This document shows, one piece after another, positions 11,158-22,552 of a stretch of 64,000 bases of DNA. Both the position numbers and the translations under genes were made by a program. How positions within the stretch are numbered: the first letter of the stretch is position 1; each line of letters starts with the position of its first letter. The notes under the pieces were generated by a model. The model worked only from the letters and a program-made list of their open reading frames with translations. It was not told where the DNA came from and did not search any database. Source of the stretch: Dichotomocladium elegans (lineage: Eukaryota; Mucoromycota; Mucoromycetes; Mucorales; Lichtheimiaceae); the NCBI GenBank assembly GCA_025716815.1, contig JAIXMN010000009.1, positions 310,001 to 374,000 of the forward strand. The letters run 5' to 3'.

Positions 11158-11757
11158 CTAAGATCTCGTTTGACAGCAGAGAACCGGAATACGAAGAAAA
11201 TTTGACAAGCCATTCACAGAACCATCAATGTTGCCTATGACACAATTCAAACTGGCGATCGCCTGCCAAGCTGTCCAAAGAGAAAATATTTCAGCGTATC
11301 TACGGTACTGCGGGGCTACCGTCGATGCCATTTTCGGCCTGTATTGGCCACTTACCACAGCCAGTACCAATTCCACAGGAAAACATCTCTTATAATGTCA
11401 AGACGCAGTCGCAAGATCACTTCTGGTTGTGGCATCAACTTGCCGTACCCGTCGAAAACGTACACCCGCAAGTATACAATCGTGTCCTCGTCCGTCGACT
11501 GTCTTCTCAGTATTACATAGCGATCAATACCAAGCATATACACGAACAGTTGCTAGGCCACATGCTGACAGCAAAAATGACGAGTTCATCCAAGGGTACG
11601 CTGGCGACATATCGTTGACCTGAACATTATAGTTTACAGGAGCCGAGAGAGTGATACACTGCAATTCCTGAAGATCACGTACACAGACGCGGCAAGAATC
11701 GCAATTTTGAGAGCGAGACGGGTGGTAATCATGGAACTGAACAAAGTCTAACTCCAT
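11158..11757 (-). pseudogene. Decayed or fragmentary coding sequence, unrecognised
   Basis: On the minus strand three frames read like protein but do not join cleanly. The first (11757-11524) contains QVNDMSPAYPWMNSS. The second (11543-11352) contains LRVYVFDGYGKLMPQP and DIIRDVFLWNWYWLW, then reaches a good GTAAGT donor. The third (11334-11158) contains MASTVAPQYRRYAEIF and ends at a stop. The change of frame between the first two has no obvious intron, which suggests a frameshifted relic. No family is recognised. The plus strand of the same DNA is also open in part, so the strand is uncertain. Confidence 0.25.
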
Positions 11758-12039
11758 AAGTGGGAGAACATAGCGTACTACTATATGGCACTCTGAGGAA
11801 TCAGCAACGATGGGTGGTTACAGGTCCATTGATTATCGTTAATATAGATAGAAGAAGTAAGTCTTCTATTCTGTGTAAGTGTGGCATTAACATGACAGGT
11901 CCCTCTGAATTTTAAGTACAGAAAAGAATAATAAGACAAGACAACTAACATCAAGATGGATCAAAGAATCATCCGAGATTCCAAACACACGCGATCAGAA
12001 GTTGAAGCCACCGAGATCCGCTTATTTGAAAGTCGTATC

Positions 12040-12350
12040 CCACCGCGCCTTCTACACTGACAGGACCACCAACCACGAGCCCATCCATCTTCTTTTTCCT
12101 GGCTACACATGGACGCCTATATGAACATGCAGGAGACCGACAAGAGCTCATCGACGATTTGAAAGAAATATTTGAGATTGCTCATGTTTTGATTACGGGA
12201 AACTGGCCTGCACGCCATAGTCGATGCCGCGAGTTCATCCGAGGCAAAGGGTTATGTCAAGTGCTCAAGCCACATCGCCTGCCTGTCTACCTTATCGATA
12301 AGTATAAGACAAGCAGATGTCGCTTTACATGATGGAACAACCTTAGGACG
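12040..12350 (+). pseudogene. Possible TnpB/Fanzor-like RuvC zinc-ribbon relic
   Basis: One plus-strand frame reads LYEHAGDRQELIDDLKEIFE, then VLITGNWPARHSR, RGKGLCQVLKPHRLPVYLID and KYKTSRC before stops. The pattern of a short strand with a G-[ND]-W motif, a G-x-G-L segment and a LID-x-[FY]-KTS-x-x-C motif resembles the RuvC-III to zinc-ribbon part of TnpB-like proteins that are common in Mucoromycota. The expected CxxC pair is not intact and stops follow at once. This is a degraded fragment, and the family assignment is tentative. Confidence 0.33.
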
Positions 12351-14923
12351 TTACGATGGGTCAATCATCGCCACATAGAGTAGTTTACTTCTATTTGCAG
12401 TATATATATTATGTTGATGTGCGAAGAATTATGCAAAATTGCAACAGTTGTTCCCCGTTACTACAATTGAAAAACAGCAATGAAACCTTCGAAATCATTC
12501 ATCCAAAAGCTATTATATGCTTCATTGATTCGGGTAATCAATATCTCGCTTTCCAAGGCCCTATTGCGTTTTACGTTACTCGTGACAACTAAGGGAAACC
12601 GCTGATAGAATTGAGTTGAGGCGAGCAGAATGGAAGATAGGCGAGGTTATTGTCCTCGCTCCTATGAATAAGTGTATTGTATACATCTCATCCAGATAGT
12701 TGAGATAAATGCCTAGTTACGGGTCCTTTGCTCTCAAGGTTGCATCTGCTTGCGCTCTTGTTTCTAGCATTGTAACTACAGCAAGTCCTTTTCTTGGACC
12801 ATGTCATGCTACTTTCATGTAAATATGGCATCCAGACTCATTAAAATGGGCTTCCCCGCGGGTATGTGCTATCAGCGCACCCAATCGAGCCGCCATTGAA
12901 TTTTCCATCATTATTCCTGTTTGTAGGCTGAAACTGAGTCTTTCTTTTTCTTAATGGCAGCTCACATTTGTTTCTTATAAATCGACAGAGCATTGCTATG
13001 TATACTTTAAGATCATCAAATGTTTGTATCAGTTACTCCAGGACAATTGAGGAATTTTCGTCAACGCATTCTGAAAGAGCATTCTTGTGCACTTCATTCA
13101 GAATACGCGATCTACTTTAGCTTCTATGTTTTTAAACTGATATACGGATCTTTTAGCACCGTAATGTCCATTGCTGTGCTGAACAAATATGTATCCCTAA
13201 CTACTTTCAGCAGCTGTTTATTCAAACCCCTTTGGAACACCAGATTGAAAGATCTGACCTTATCTGGATTAGTGTAAATTTTGTAATTGAGCGTAAGACC
13301 CATTCCATTCTTCTGAATGTCTGCACCCTTTCATTGGGAGATATGCGCGGTAAAAAGCTCCATGTATCGTTGCAGGATAAATTACGCAGGCATTCTGTGT
13401 GGGAACAAATGAATTAACAAAAATGTCACGTTATCATTCGCATTGACCATAAGCTTAGGGCAGCCACGATCATCAGCAACACAGTCCTGCTCATTTTCGT
13501 AATGAAATCAAACGCTCATTTCAGAATGGTGAATGTGTATAGAAGAGAAAGAATTAATAGAGCCTAAAAAGCTGATGCATTTTTATGAGACGAGCTTTTA
13601 TCGAGCTTTCTGAGCGTACAGTTTTATTTCTTGGCAAAGTGCGGCTTTTGAATCGGGAAGGCATGTCGTTTGTGACACTGCGTGTGATAGCCCAACCAGC
13701 CACGTTGTATATGGAATGGTATACTAGGAGAAGATGCAAAGCAATCGACCATGTAGTTTTACTTTGCTAGACATGACAACTCCCTGGGACACCTGTAAAC
13801 AGTGCAGGCTAATATGTCATCGGATATATTGCTTCATAAACCTGTTTGTTTTGTACGGCTGGGACTCGTCCTCCAATGACGTGCAAACTTCCCAGGCATA
13901 CTTGTCACCCCAACACTGTTGTCGTACGCTACTTTGGACACAGGTGGCTCTTTTTTGTGCCACGCAACGAATTGACAAAAATAGAAGTCAGGGAGGGTCC
14001 ATGCGCCGTGACTATATCAAAGAGGAGAGGGGGTGGGAACCTGCGACTTCGATTTATGTTCACGGTTGTTTTGTTTGGTGTTCTGCATGATCCTTTTTGA
14101 TTGCGTGTCACACATTATTGTTCATGAGACGGACTGACGTTCTAATTCTGCATTGTCATTTACAGCAATGTTAATAACGAATGAAATATCATTCATGTTT
14201 GATAACACAGCGCACATGCTGAGCAATCGATTAATGATAGGCTGACTTTATTTCCCCCACCTGCGTAGTGCAGTTATGCACACGGATGTGGAGAACATGC
14301 TTCGGGGCCCTGAAAGGAAGGGAAGAAAAGGAAATGATACAGTAGAGGATGTAGTACACCTCTGCATGATAAGCATACACCACATATATGCGCATTCCAA
14401 TATCAAAGATGGTTATTGTCAAGCCAGCCATCTTAATCCAAGTTGTCACCAAGCAACAAGTTCATCATCCAATGGTTGTGAGAGCAATAGAGTGTAGTTG
14501 TTCGTTCACCTACTGCGAAGGGTTGCGGGTATTGACGGGTGAATCGGGATGGGTTCCGGTGATTAAACAAGGCGCACACACGTGGAATGAATAATTAGAT
14601 TGAGAGGATGATGGACAAAATAAGGATTCATACAGCTCGTGTGAAAGATTTGCTGCCGAACACGTTGGTTGATTCCGTAGTCTGCAATGGACTATCGAAA
14701 TTCTGCTCGCGCTGCTGAGCCAATGAGAGCTCCAGACTATCACCATGCAGCAGCTCCCGCCTTGAAAATTTAGCGCAGGCTCCACAACCTCTTCCCCCAC
14801 CCCCCGAAACAATAATCAGCACCCGTTTCTCCTTGAGCGGGCTTTATATTCCCTACCTCTTTCATTTTTCCCTCTTTTCTCTCTCTTTCCCTTTCTTTCT
14901 CTCCTTCTCTTTTTTCATTTATA

Positions 14924-16098
14924 ATGACAATATTAAAAACCCAATGTGAACTTACTCCATTTAGCCACAAAGTCGGTGGTCATGTCGCCATGTTCCGACT
15001 GGTGTCAAACGGTGCCATTTGTAAGGACGTCACCGCAACAAAAGAACGATCGTTCTATAAGGATTTGCAACGACATCCGCAATTTCAACCCTTTGTTCCA
15101 CGCTACATGGGTTCCATGCGGATTTCTTATAATGCTGCCCACCGGCGGCCAGAATTTGCTTGGGATCATCACCGGCTCCGTCATCACTTGTACCATGACC
15201 CGGAATATGACGACGACGACGACGAAGAAGAAGAAGAAGAAGAAGAAGACCATAGTGTCGGCGAGGCCTCCTACAATAAAAAAATGGTCATTAACAATGA
15301 GCTTGCTTCCCTTATGATACGACACGTCCCACAGTCTGGAAAGAAGGAACAAGAATTCATTGTTATTGAAGATCTGACTGTAAACATGAAAAAGCCTTGT
15401 GTGCTTGATCTGAAAATGGGCACTCGTCAACATGGCGTCTATGCATCCCCTGCAAAGAAGACAAGCCAGACAGCCAAATGCGAGCGGTCGACAAGCAGAC
15501 TATTAGGCGTACGCATGTGTGGCATGCAGGTAAACTTTTCTGCATGCTCGTATACGATCATTTGTGTACCCGCGTGTGTGTGTGTGTGTTTCATAACTCA
15601 TTGGCTGGTTTAATAACTCTATGTCTATAGGTATACAAGGTTAATCGACGAGCGTATGAGTTCCAAGACAAATACGCCGGACGGGAGCTATCGGCTGAAG
15701 CGTTTAAGGACCTTCTTTATCATTTCTTACACGACGGTTCGCGGCTGATGATAAGACACGTGAATCAACTTCTGTTCAAACTACAGCATCTTGAACGGCT
15801 TATCAGGTCTCTACCTGGTTACCGGTTTTTTGGATCGAGCCTTTTGATCATCTACGATGGACAGAACGAGGATGTAGACATTGATGTCCGTATCATTGAT
15901 TTTGCCCACTGCGTCACGGCGCAAGAGATGCAAGAAAACATTGGTTCCATGAGCTGGCCTCCGGAATGTCCCGACCAACCTGATCTTGGCTATTTACTGG
16001 GTTTACAGACGCTGATTGAGACGTTTGAACAGATGAATGCAGATTACCATGATACCATTACTACCGTCACTGGCGCAGCACCCCTATCAACCCTCTAG
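14924..16098 (+). CDS. KCS1: Inositol hexakisphosphate kinase (Kcs1/IP6K family)
   Basis: Kinase that makes inositol pyrophosphates (such as 5-InsP7) from InsP6; in fungi it acts in phosphate, energy and stress signalling. Near the N-terminus [10 protein letters not shown] matches the conserved entry to the fold. The substrate/catalytic signature [12 protein letters not shown] (PxxxDxKxG) lies at about 15390-15430. The metal-binding SSLLIIYDG and IIDFAHC motifs lie in exon 2. Exon 1 is 14924-15529 and exon 2 is 15631-16098, joined in phase 0 (CAG|GTAAAC to CTATAG|GTA). A run of five Asp and about eight Glu codons at 15210-15250 inserts an acidic loop. The protein (357 residues) is essentially the catalytic domain without the long N-terminal extension of yeast Kcs1, so it is closer in size to animal IP6K. 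Confidence 0.92.
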
Positions 16099-17106
16099 CC
16101 CTAATTTTGGCAACAATGAGGAGCTCATTGTTATCAAGACGTCTTTTGCTGCATTTTTCTCCCTGTCGGCCACCATTATTCGCCATCGATAACCCCACCC
16201 TTATTTTCGACTATACTTTACCCTGTGTCCTATAGTTCTTGTAATTACATTTTGTTTATTTTTCTCACACTTGTTTCACTCCTGTCCTCAATTTCCCCGC
16301 CGTTTCATTTGAACCTGTACTTAATGACAACCAATTCTTCTTCCCATTTCCTCGACTAAATTGTCTGGGTAACCGAATGACGCAATGGATCGTAACTGAT
16401 ACTGATATGGGAGTTGATAACAAGCTGAATTGCTCACCAAAACAAGATAAATAAATAAAATCCAGTGCGAATCTTTTCATATATCTATCAGTATTACTCG
16501 ATTGAATGAATGCAATAAGAATCACTGCCGAAACTAATATAGGGAGGAACTGATCTGTGCTCATATTCTGTCTTCTCAGTTTCATTTTCTTTCTGCGATT
16601 GAAAAAAAGGAAATGGTGTCACACCACGTGAAGATGTCCGTGCCAATCAGAGCACGCAACGCGTTTACCCTTATGTTACCCCCTTCCAGAACCCCCTCCC
16701 CGCGGATTACGGGGTACTTTCTATTTCTGACTTGATTGAAAAGGGAACTCCCACGCTCGTCAAACTCAGCCCGCGGAAGGAAGCAGCTCATGCATACGCA
16801 GTTTTCTTTCCCTCTTCCAAGAAGCGCGCGACTCTGCTGCGGAGACGGATTGATTCAACCTCTGAATACCGAGCCCTATGGTGACGTGCTCGCCGGCAGC
16901 ATCCCAGTCTTTTTCTAGTGAATCAATCGGGTGGATGTCTACACTCTTGAACGCAGACCACAAACCTTGCTTCAACTGCTGGCGCTTACAATTATTTTTT
17001 GTCGTCAGCCCAGTCTTGAATATTGCTTAGCTCCGCCTGTTCTCTTCCCCCACTCCTTATCCTTTCTCTCTCCGCGGAGTATACACGGGTTCATTTTCTC
17101 CTTCAA
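16099..17106. other. Intergenic, no gene seen
   Basis: Contains the 3' flank of the kinase gene and the promoter of the next gene. Frames here are short and show no family features. Confidence 0.5.
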
Positions 17107-17685
17107 ATGGTTCAAGCACCCAAGCACATCTCTGCATTCACATATGCAATCAAGCGTCTTTGTACAGTGGACAACGATTTTCCTGCAGCGGAGGAACTAT
17201 TCCATACTCTTCTTTTTGACCGCCTCCGTCTGCTCATTCACGCCGATAATGCCGCCGATAATGTGCCAGCAAAGTACACGCGTGCCCAGCCGCCTTTTAC
17301 GGACGAAGAGATAATGACCTTTCAAAAGTGCATGTCAACACTCATCCGATATTCGCCCAACACGGAATTCGCCCTCAAGTATGTGTGTTTTATGCTTTCT
17401 CACTTTGATGCGCCTCTGCGGACACGCCATCTGGAACATTCTGCCCTCATCAATATCATCTATGTCCTGCACACATTTAAAGCGTACAATGAAGCCCTAG
17501 ATTTCATTCGCATTGGCCTCGAGCGGGGCATCCTCTTTGACCTGCCTAATGCAAATCGGGGTAGATTTGATCAATCTGCCGACATCTTTCGATCTGTGTG
17601 CTATCCTGTCCTGGTATATCACAAGCTTCGGTTCTCAGACGATAACCTAAGTCTTGAGCCCACCAACAGCTATCGCCGGACATGA
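17107..17685 (+). CDS. Hypothetical helical protein, 192 residues
   Basis: Intronless reading frame from ATG 17107 to TGA 17685. I do not recognise the family. The sequence is mostly alpha-helical in character, with paired helices such as AAEELFHTLLFDRLRLLI, TFQKCMSTLIRYSPNTEFAL and INIIYVLHTFKAYNEALDFI. This gives a TPR- or PPR-like feel, but no clear repeat consensus. No signal peptide or membrane segment is seen. The frame remains open 84 bases upstream but without an ATG, so 17107 is the first usable start. It converges on RBX1, which ends 330 bases downstream on the other strand. Confidence 0.6.
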   Translation: MVQAPKHISAFTYAIKRLCTVDNDFPAAEELFHTLLFDRLRLLIHADNAADNVPAKYTRAQPPFTDEEIMTFQKCMSTLIRYSPNTEFALKYVCFMLSHFDAPLRTRHLEHSALINIIYVLHTFKAYNEALDFIRIGLERGILFDLPNANRGRFDQSADIFRSVCYPVLVYHKLRFSDDNLSLEPTNSYRRT

Positions 17686-17880
17686 ATACACCCCTACCCG
17701 CCTCCTTTTCGCAGGACGACAGACTGTGAGAGCAAAAGACCAAAAGAGAGAGACAGAGAGCGCAGCAATCAGAAAACGCCTTTATTATTCCTCCAATGCC
17801 TCCCCGAATGGTTGTCCATTTCAAAACAAGGCGAAAAAAAGAAGAAAAGAAGTGCATGCATGGGGAGTATATCGTAGACG

Positions 17881-17905
17881 GTTGTTGTTGTTGTTGTTGT
17901 TGTTG
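17881..17905 (+). repeat. GTT/TTG trinucleotide microsatellite
   Basis: About eight tandem TTG units between two convergent genes, in non-coding DNA. Confidence 0.8.
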
Positions 17906-18013
17906 AATGTATGAGGCATGGCGCAAAGGGCATTTGCTGTAAACGTTCCCTAGTTTATCGTCCATACCTATTGGCAATGTCAGTTCCATTTATGCAGCCT
18001 CTGTTGCAAATAC

Positions 18014-18697
<684 letters not shown>

Positions 18698-19112
18698 TGT
18701 ATTGCAGAAAAAAATAAAGCGCACCTTTTGGGCCGCGCGTTGCGTTGGATTCCAGTCGAGCTCAGCAGCCCGATGGAATGGGCGGAGGCTCAATCTATTG
18801 TAGGAAGTTACTTTTGATCAAAAATTGTTCGTTGATCAAAAGTATAACAATAAATAATATTCAGCTTGTTTGTGAGGTGAAATGATTATCACGCGATGAA
18901 AACATTCGAGTGAGCCGAAAAGTAGCAACGTACTCTTCGGAAACGCATCAAAGGAGGGGGACTGTGTGTGTGTGTACAAAGTGTCTTGTACGTGGAGTAC
19001 GCTCTAGCTAAAACGGAGGAATGAAAATTGACAGTTCCTATCACTGAGGGTCGCGTTCTTTTCTTTTCTTTTTTTGGTTGGAAAAGCAGCATCTTTCTTT
19101 TTTCCTTGCAAC

Positions 19113-21185
19113 ATGTCTCTTCAAGCTGAAGTTCCCTATGATGATTCTCAATCCGAATCAGATACAGAAACAGAAGGCTGGCGCGATCCTTTAATTATTT
19201 CTGAAGTCGCTGCACCTCATCCTGACCTCGACGACATTGACTTCAGTTTTCAAAATCAAGACCAGCAGCCAGACGATTGCTGGATATTACCGCCTGAATT
19301 CCCACTTAATAAAATCCTTGGTGAAGGCCAGATGAAACTTAATGAAATCCGACACGAGACGAGCGCGTCTCTTAAATACAATGAGTCAAAACATCAAGTC
19401 GATATCTGGGGCGACCGCAATTCGGTCCAGCATGCAAAGCGTCTGCTCGATCTGCTTGCCAGTCATTTGCACGAAATATCGGACGCGACTCGGCGTAGGA
19501 CGAAGAAATGGGAAAAACCAGAACGTGAGCTTACTGCGAGAGAGAAGAAGCGCATGGAAAGGCAGCAGGCGCGCAAGACAGAGGAGAAGTTATACCAAGG
19601 CTTACCGGACGTACCACAGCCGTTCAATGCGCTCGTGCCTTTCCCGGAGGAACTAACCCATCCGGTGAAGATATTTGGATTCAAGGATGCGTTTCTTAAT
19701 CGACTGCGTGCCGAGTGCAAATGTTGGATGAATTATGACAGCGGAATGAATGCGATGCGGATTACTGGTGAGGAAGAGGCTCGTGTTGCGGCTGCAGCAT
19801 CGCGCATGCGTAACTGGTATCTCAGGTGCGTACGATCTCCGTACGTGGCCGATTTGCGAGTGCTCAAGCAGCCGAAAAAGAACATGATAGTCCAGCTAAA
19901 TAAACTGCCGAGTCGCTTCTTGACCCACAAGTATTTTTCACCTCCGGTTCCTACGAAGGAGATCGGTAACTACCGCGTTCTTGAGGGTCTCGTGAGCGGT
20001 AGATATGACGGTGCAAGTCTCCCAAAGGTGAATCTAATTGATCTGGAGGACATATCCGAGCCAAGTACTGCTCAGGAAAAGGATCCGAACACTGAACTTC
20101 CTGCCTCCGTCGCGAATCTCGACAAGGAGAACGTAAAACGCATTGAAGAAGCACTCCAGCTGGGTCTTGAAAGCATTCGTCTTTCTAACTTGGAGATTCG
20201 GATGAAGATTCGCTTTGGTCAGGTCTGCATGATCGCCTGTCCACCAGAGACCAAGCAGATATCAGTAGAAAACCTCACCAACATATGGTTCCCCCATCCG
20301 AAAACCAAGACTGCGCTGGCCCCGTGCGTGGGTAGGACGATGGATGACATGAAGCCGCTGTTTGAATACTTATCGCACCATTGTACACAATTCCACGACT
20401 CGCCACGGACAACTTATACAATTGACGCCGTGCAGACATCCGCTTTTGCACCCCGCCCAGAACCCGGCAGACGGATGCAGCGCGAGCAGCAGCCGATAGG
20501 CGGCGATATTTACTTTAATACGGTTACCATCTGCAAGTTCACAAGCGAGGGCCGGGTAGGCTTGTGGAATACACTGACGGACCTCAAGGATCAGGTTACA
20601 GTATCCTGCGCGGATCTCGAGAAAGAGTACTCATGGGAGCTCAAGCTCCAGCACGCACGCCGCATGGGAACAGAATTGAAGGACACGCCTCATGGCAAAT
20701 TCATTGAGAACTTGAAGCTGAATCCCACAACTCAGCGCCTGATCCTTCTTCCCAAATCGGAGGGATATAATCCAACGATAGTGACCCAAAGAACAAAGTG
20801 GGTGTACGAGTTCGAAAACAAATGGATTATTGAGGTCGGTCGCGATGAGATCTGGGACATTCCGCTGATTATGGGCCTCGACAAATCAGATGAAACATCA
20901 GGAGATCGCAGAGAGCGCGTCTCTAAAAGTTCGATAGCGTTGCCTATAGACTTGAGCACGAAGCAGCCCGAGCGTGTGATCTTCAAAGTCTCGATGTATT
21001 GCGAGGACTGGGTAGATCGTTTTGCAGGCAACTTGTGCTTAAGCATTGGAGAGGCTCCGGACTGGACAATCTGTGACTTCCTGGCTTCAGATACGGAAAA
21101 CGTCGATAAGATCATGGAGATGGCTCAAAAGATAACCAGTATTCTGGCCAACGAAGTCCCGCAGTACTGGACTACTTTGATGTAA
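19113..21185 (+). CDS. Large fungal protein with KH-like segment, 690 residues
   Basis: Single-exon frame. I start at ATG 19113 (MSLQAEVPYDDSQSESDTE); the frame is open upstream but has no ATG. After an acidic N-terminus, residues of roughly 65-130 look like a KH RNA-binding fold: FPLNKILGEGQMKLNEIRHE, then VDIWGDRNSVQHAKRLLDLL. A strongly charged helix follows (REKKRMERQQARKTEEKL), and a second KH-like stretch may follow around ITGEEEARVAAAASRMRNW. The C-terminal 350 residues contain no motif I know, but read as a well-conserved globular region. A role in RNA binding is inferred from the KH-like pattern only; no biochemical role can be given. Confidence 0.75.
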   Translation: MSLQAEVPYDDSQSESDTETEGWRDPLIISEVAAPHPDLDDIDFSFQNQDQQPDDCWILPPEFPLNKILGEGQMKLNEIRHETSASLKYNESKHQVDIWGDRNSVQHAKRLLDLLASHLHEISDATRRRTKKWEKPERELTAREKKRMERQQARKTEEKLYQGLPDVPQPFNALVPFPEELTHPVKIFGFKDAFLNRLRAECKCWMNYDSGMNAMRITGEEEARVAAAASRMRNWYLRCVRSPYVADLRVLKQPKKNMIVQLNKLPSRFLTHKYFSPPVPTKEIGNYRVLEGLVSGRYDGASLPKVNLIDLEDISEPSTAQEKDPNTELPASVANLDKENVKRIEEALQLGLESIRLSNLEIRMKIRFGQVCMIACPPETKQISVENLTNIWFPHPKTKTALAPCVGRTMDDMKPLFEYLSHHCTQFHDSPRTTYTIDAVQTSAFAPRPEPGRRMQREQQPIGGDIYFNTVTICKFTSEGRVGLWNTLTDLKDQVTVSCADLEKEYSWELKLQHARRMGTELKDTPHGKFIENLKLNPTTQRLILLPKSEGYNPTIVTQRTKWVYEFENKWIIEVGRDEIWDIPLIMGLDKSDETSGDRRERVSKSSIALPIDLSTKQPERVIFKVSMYCEDWVDRFAGNLCLSIGEAPDWTICDFLASDTENVDKIMEMAQKITSILANEVPQYWTTLM

Positions 21186-21315
21186 ATAGGAAAAGGCGCA
21201 TGTGTCGCTCTATTGTGTGTATGTATGTGTGTATGTATGAATACCTACATAAAATAAAAAAGGAATGGGGAAGTCAAAATCTTCTTTTCTCTTCCCCTCC
21301 ACCCCACTTTATTTC

Positions 21316-22428
21316 ATGGACAAGTACACAGCGCCTCGGGAGTTCCTCGATGGACTTGTCTACGCAACAAGACCTTCGGCTCTAACTCCAGACAGACCAT
21401 ATATCACATTGACTTATGCACAAAGCTTGGATGGCAAAATTGCAGCTAAGGAAGGTCAACAGTTGCTCCTCAGTGGCGCGGAAAGTATGGCGATGACACA
21501 CCGGTAAGGGAGAAGGGTATCCAACGCGGGGGGATCCTGGCTGCGCGAGTCTGTAGGGAATGGATTCATCCTGGGGAAGATCTTGTCTTGCTGCTGCTCA
21601 GAAAGATCAATCTCCCTCCCTCGCTCTCCTTTGGGGTGCGCTTCTGCATGTTCTGATTCTCTTTGTTTTGTAATCTCACTTCATTGGCATAGTCTCCGCC
21701 TTTTACACGATGGCATTTTGGTAGGTGTACGCACAGTGGTGATTGACAATCCTCAGCTGAATGGTAGGTAAGAGCAACATGTTCATTTCCCACCCCTCTT
21801 GTCGAAAAGGGAGATCGCTGATGCCATGGGGTTCCGAAAGCGCGTCATGCCCTTCAGCAAGACATTGAGCACTACGGGCAGCCTCGGCCTATTGTTGTCG
21901 ATACGCGCCGTCTAGAATTTCCTGCGACTTGCAAGCTCGTCCAGAATTACAAGCAAGGCACGGGAAAGCAACCCTGGGTTTTTACAACGACGGATGCGCC
22001 AAAGGACAAACTGGTATAACCTGGACATTTCTTTCTCTTTTCTCTTTCAAATCATTTAACTGGCGGCTGGGTATGTGTGTGTTATGTGATGTTAGCTTGC
22101 ATTGGAGGAGGCAGGTGTCTGTGTGATCCAAGTATCTCCCGGAAAAGAAAAAGACCATCGACCCGATTGGGCAAGTGTCCTCCGCAAGCTGCGGGATCTC
22201 GGGATCGAACGGCTGATGATCGAGGGGGGCGCCAAGGTGATCCAGACATCACAGACCTGGGCAGACCAATGGATCGTCACCACTGCACCTGTCATGGTCG
22301 GCGCTAACGGTATCGCGGCCGCGATTGATCCTGTCCGATTAGATCATGTGGTGTATCGGCAATTTGGCATGGATATCGTCATGGCAGCCAAGCGTCACCA
22401 CCCGTCGTCCGAAGTAGACGCGCAGTAA
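21316..22428 (+). CDS. RIB7: RIB7 pyrimidine reductase, riboflavin synthesis
   Basis: 2,5-diamino-6-ribosylamino-4(3H)-pyrimidinone 5'-phosphate reductase, an NADPH-dependent cytosolic enzyme acting early in fungal riboflavin synthesis. The N-terminus has RPYITLTYAQSLDGKIA, the family signature. Next come LRLLHDGILVGVRTVVIDNP and NARHALQQDIEHYGQPRPIV. The end carries LGIERLMIEGGAKVIQ, the substrate/cofactor loop. Four exons give 254 residues with consistent phases: 21316-21503, 21693-21763, 21841-22013 and 22096-22428. An in-frame ATG at 21265 would add 17 residues of Ser-rich sequence; 21316 is preferred because MDKYTAPREFLD begins near the conserved fold. The gene is tail-to-tail with the transcription factor downstream. 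Confidence 0.92.
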
Positions 22429-22552
22429 ACATGGCCAAAAGAAAAAAAAAACACAACTTTTTATATATCGTATTAAAAAAAAGGAGAGAAAGAAAGATAA
22501 TGTCTAATGATGCTTCTCCCCGTTATATTTCTTTCTCTATCTTAATATGTAA

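Larger units (their letters stand above)
10530..14923. other. Gene-poor region with decayed coding fragments
   Basis: A 4.4 kb stretch with no intact gene that I can recognise. Short stretches at 11158-11757 (minus) and 12040-12350 (plus) read like degraded coding sequence and are listed separately. The remainder (12360-14640) has only short frames without family motifs. The last 100 bases are strongly pyrimidine-rich and form the leader of the inositol phosphate kinase gene. Confidence 0.5.

Noticed and set aside
19074..19112. 13-codon upstream extension of the KH-like protein
   Set aside because: It begins with TTG and not ATG; the first ATG in frame is 19113.
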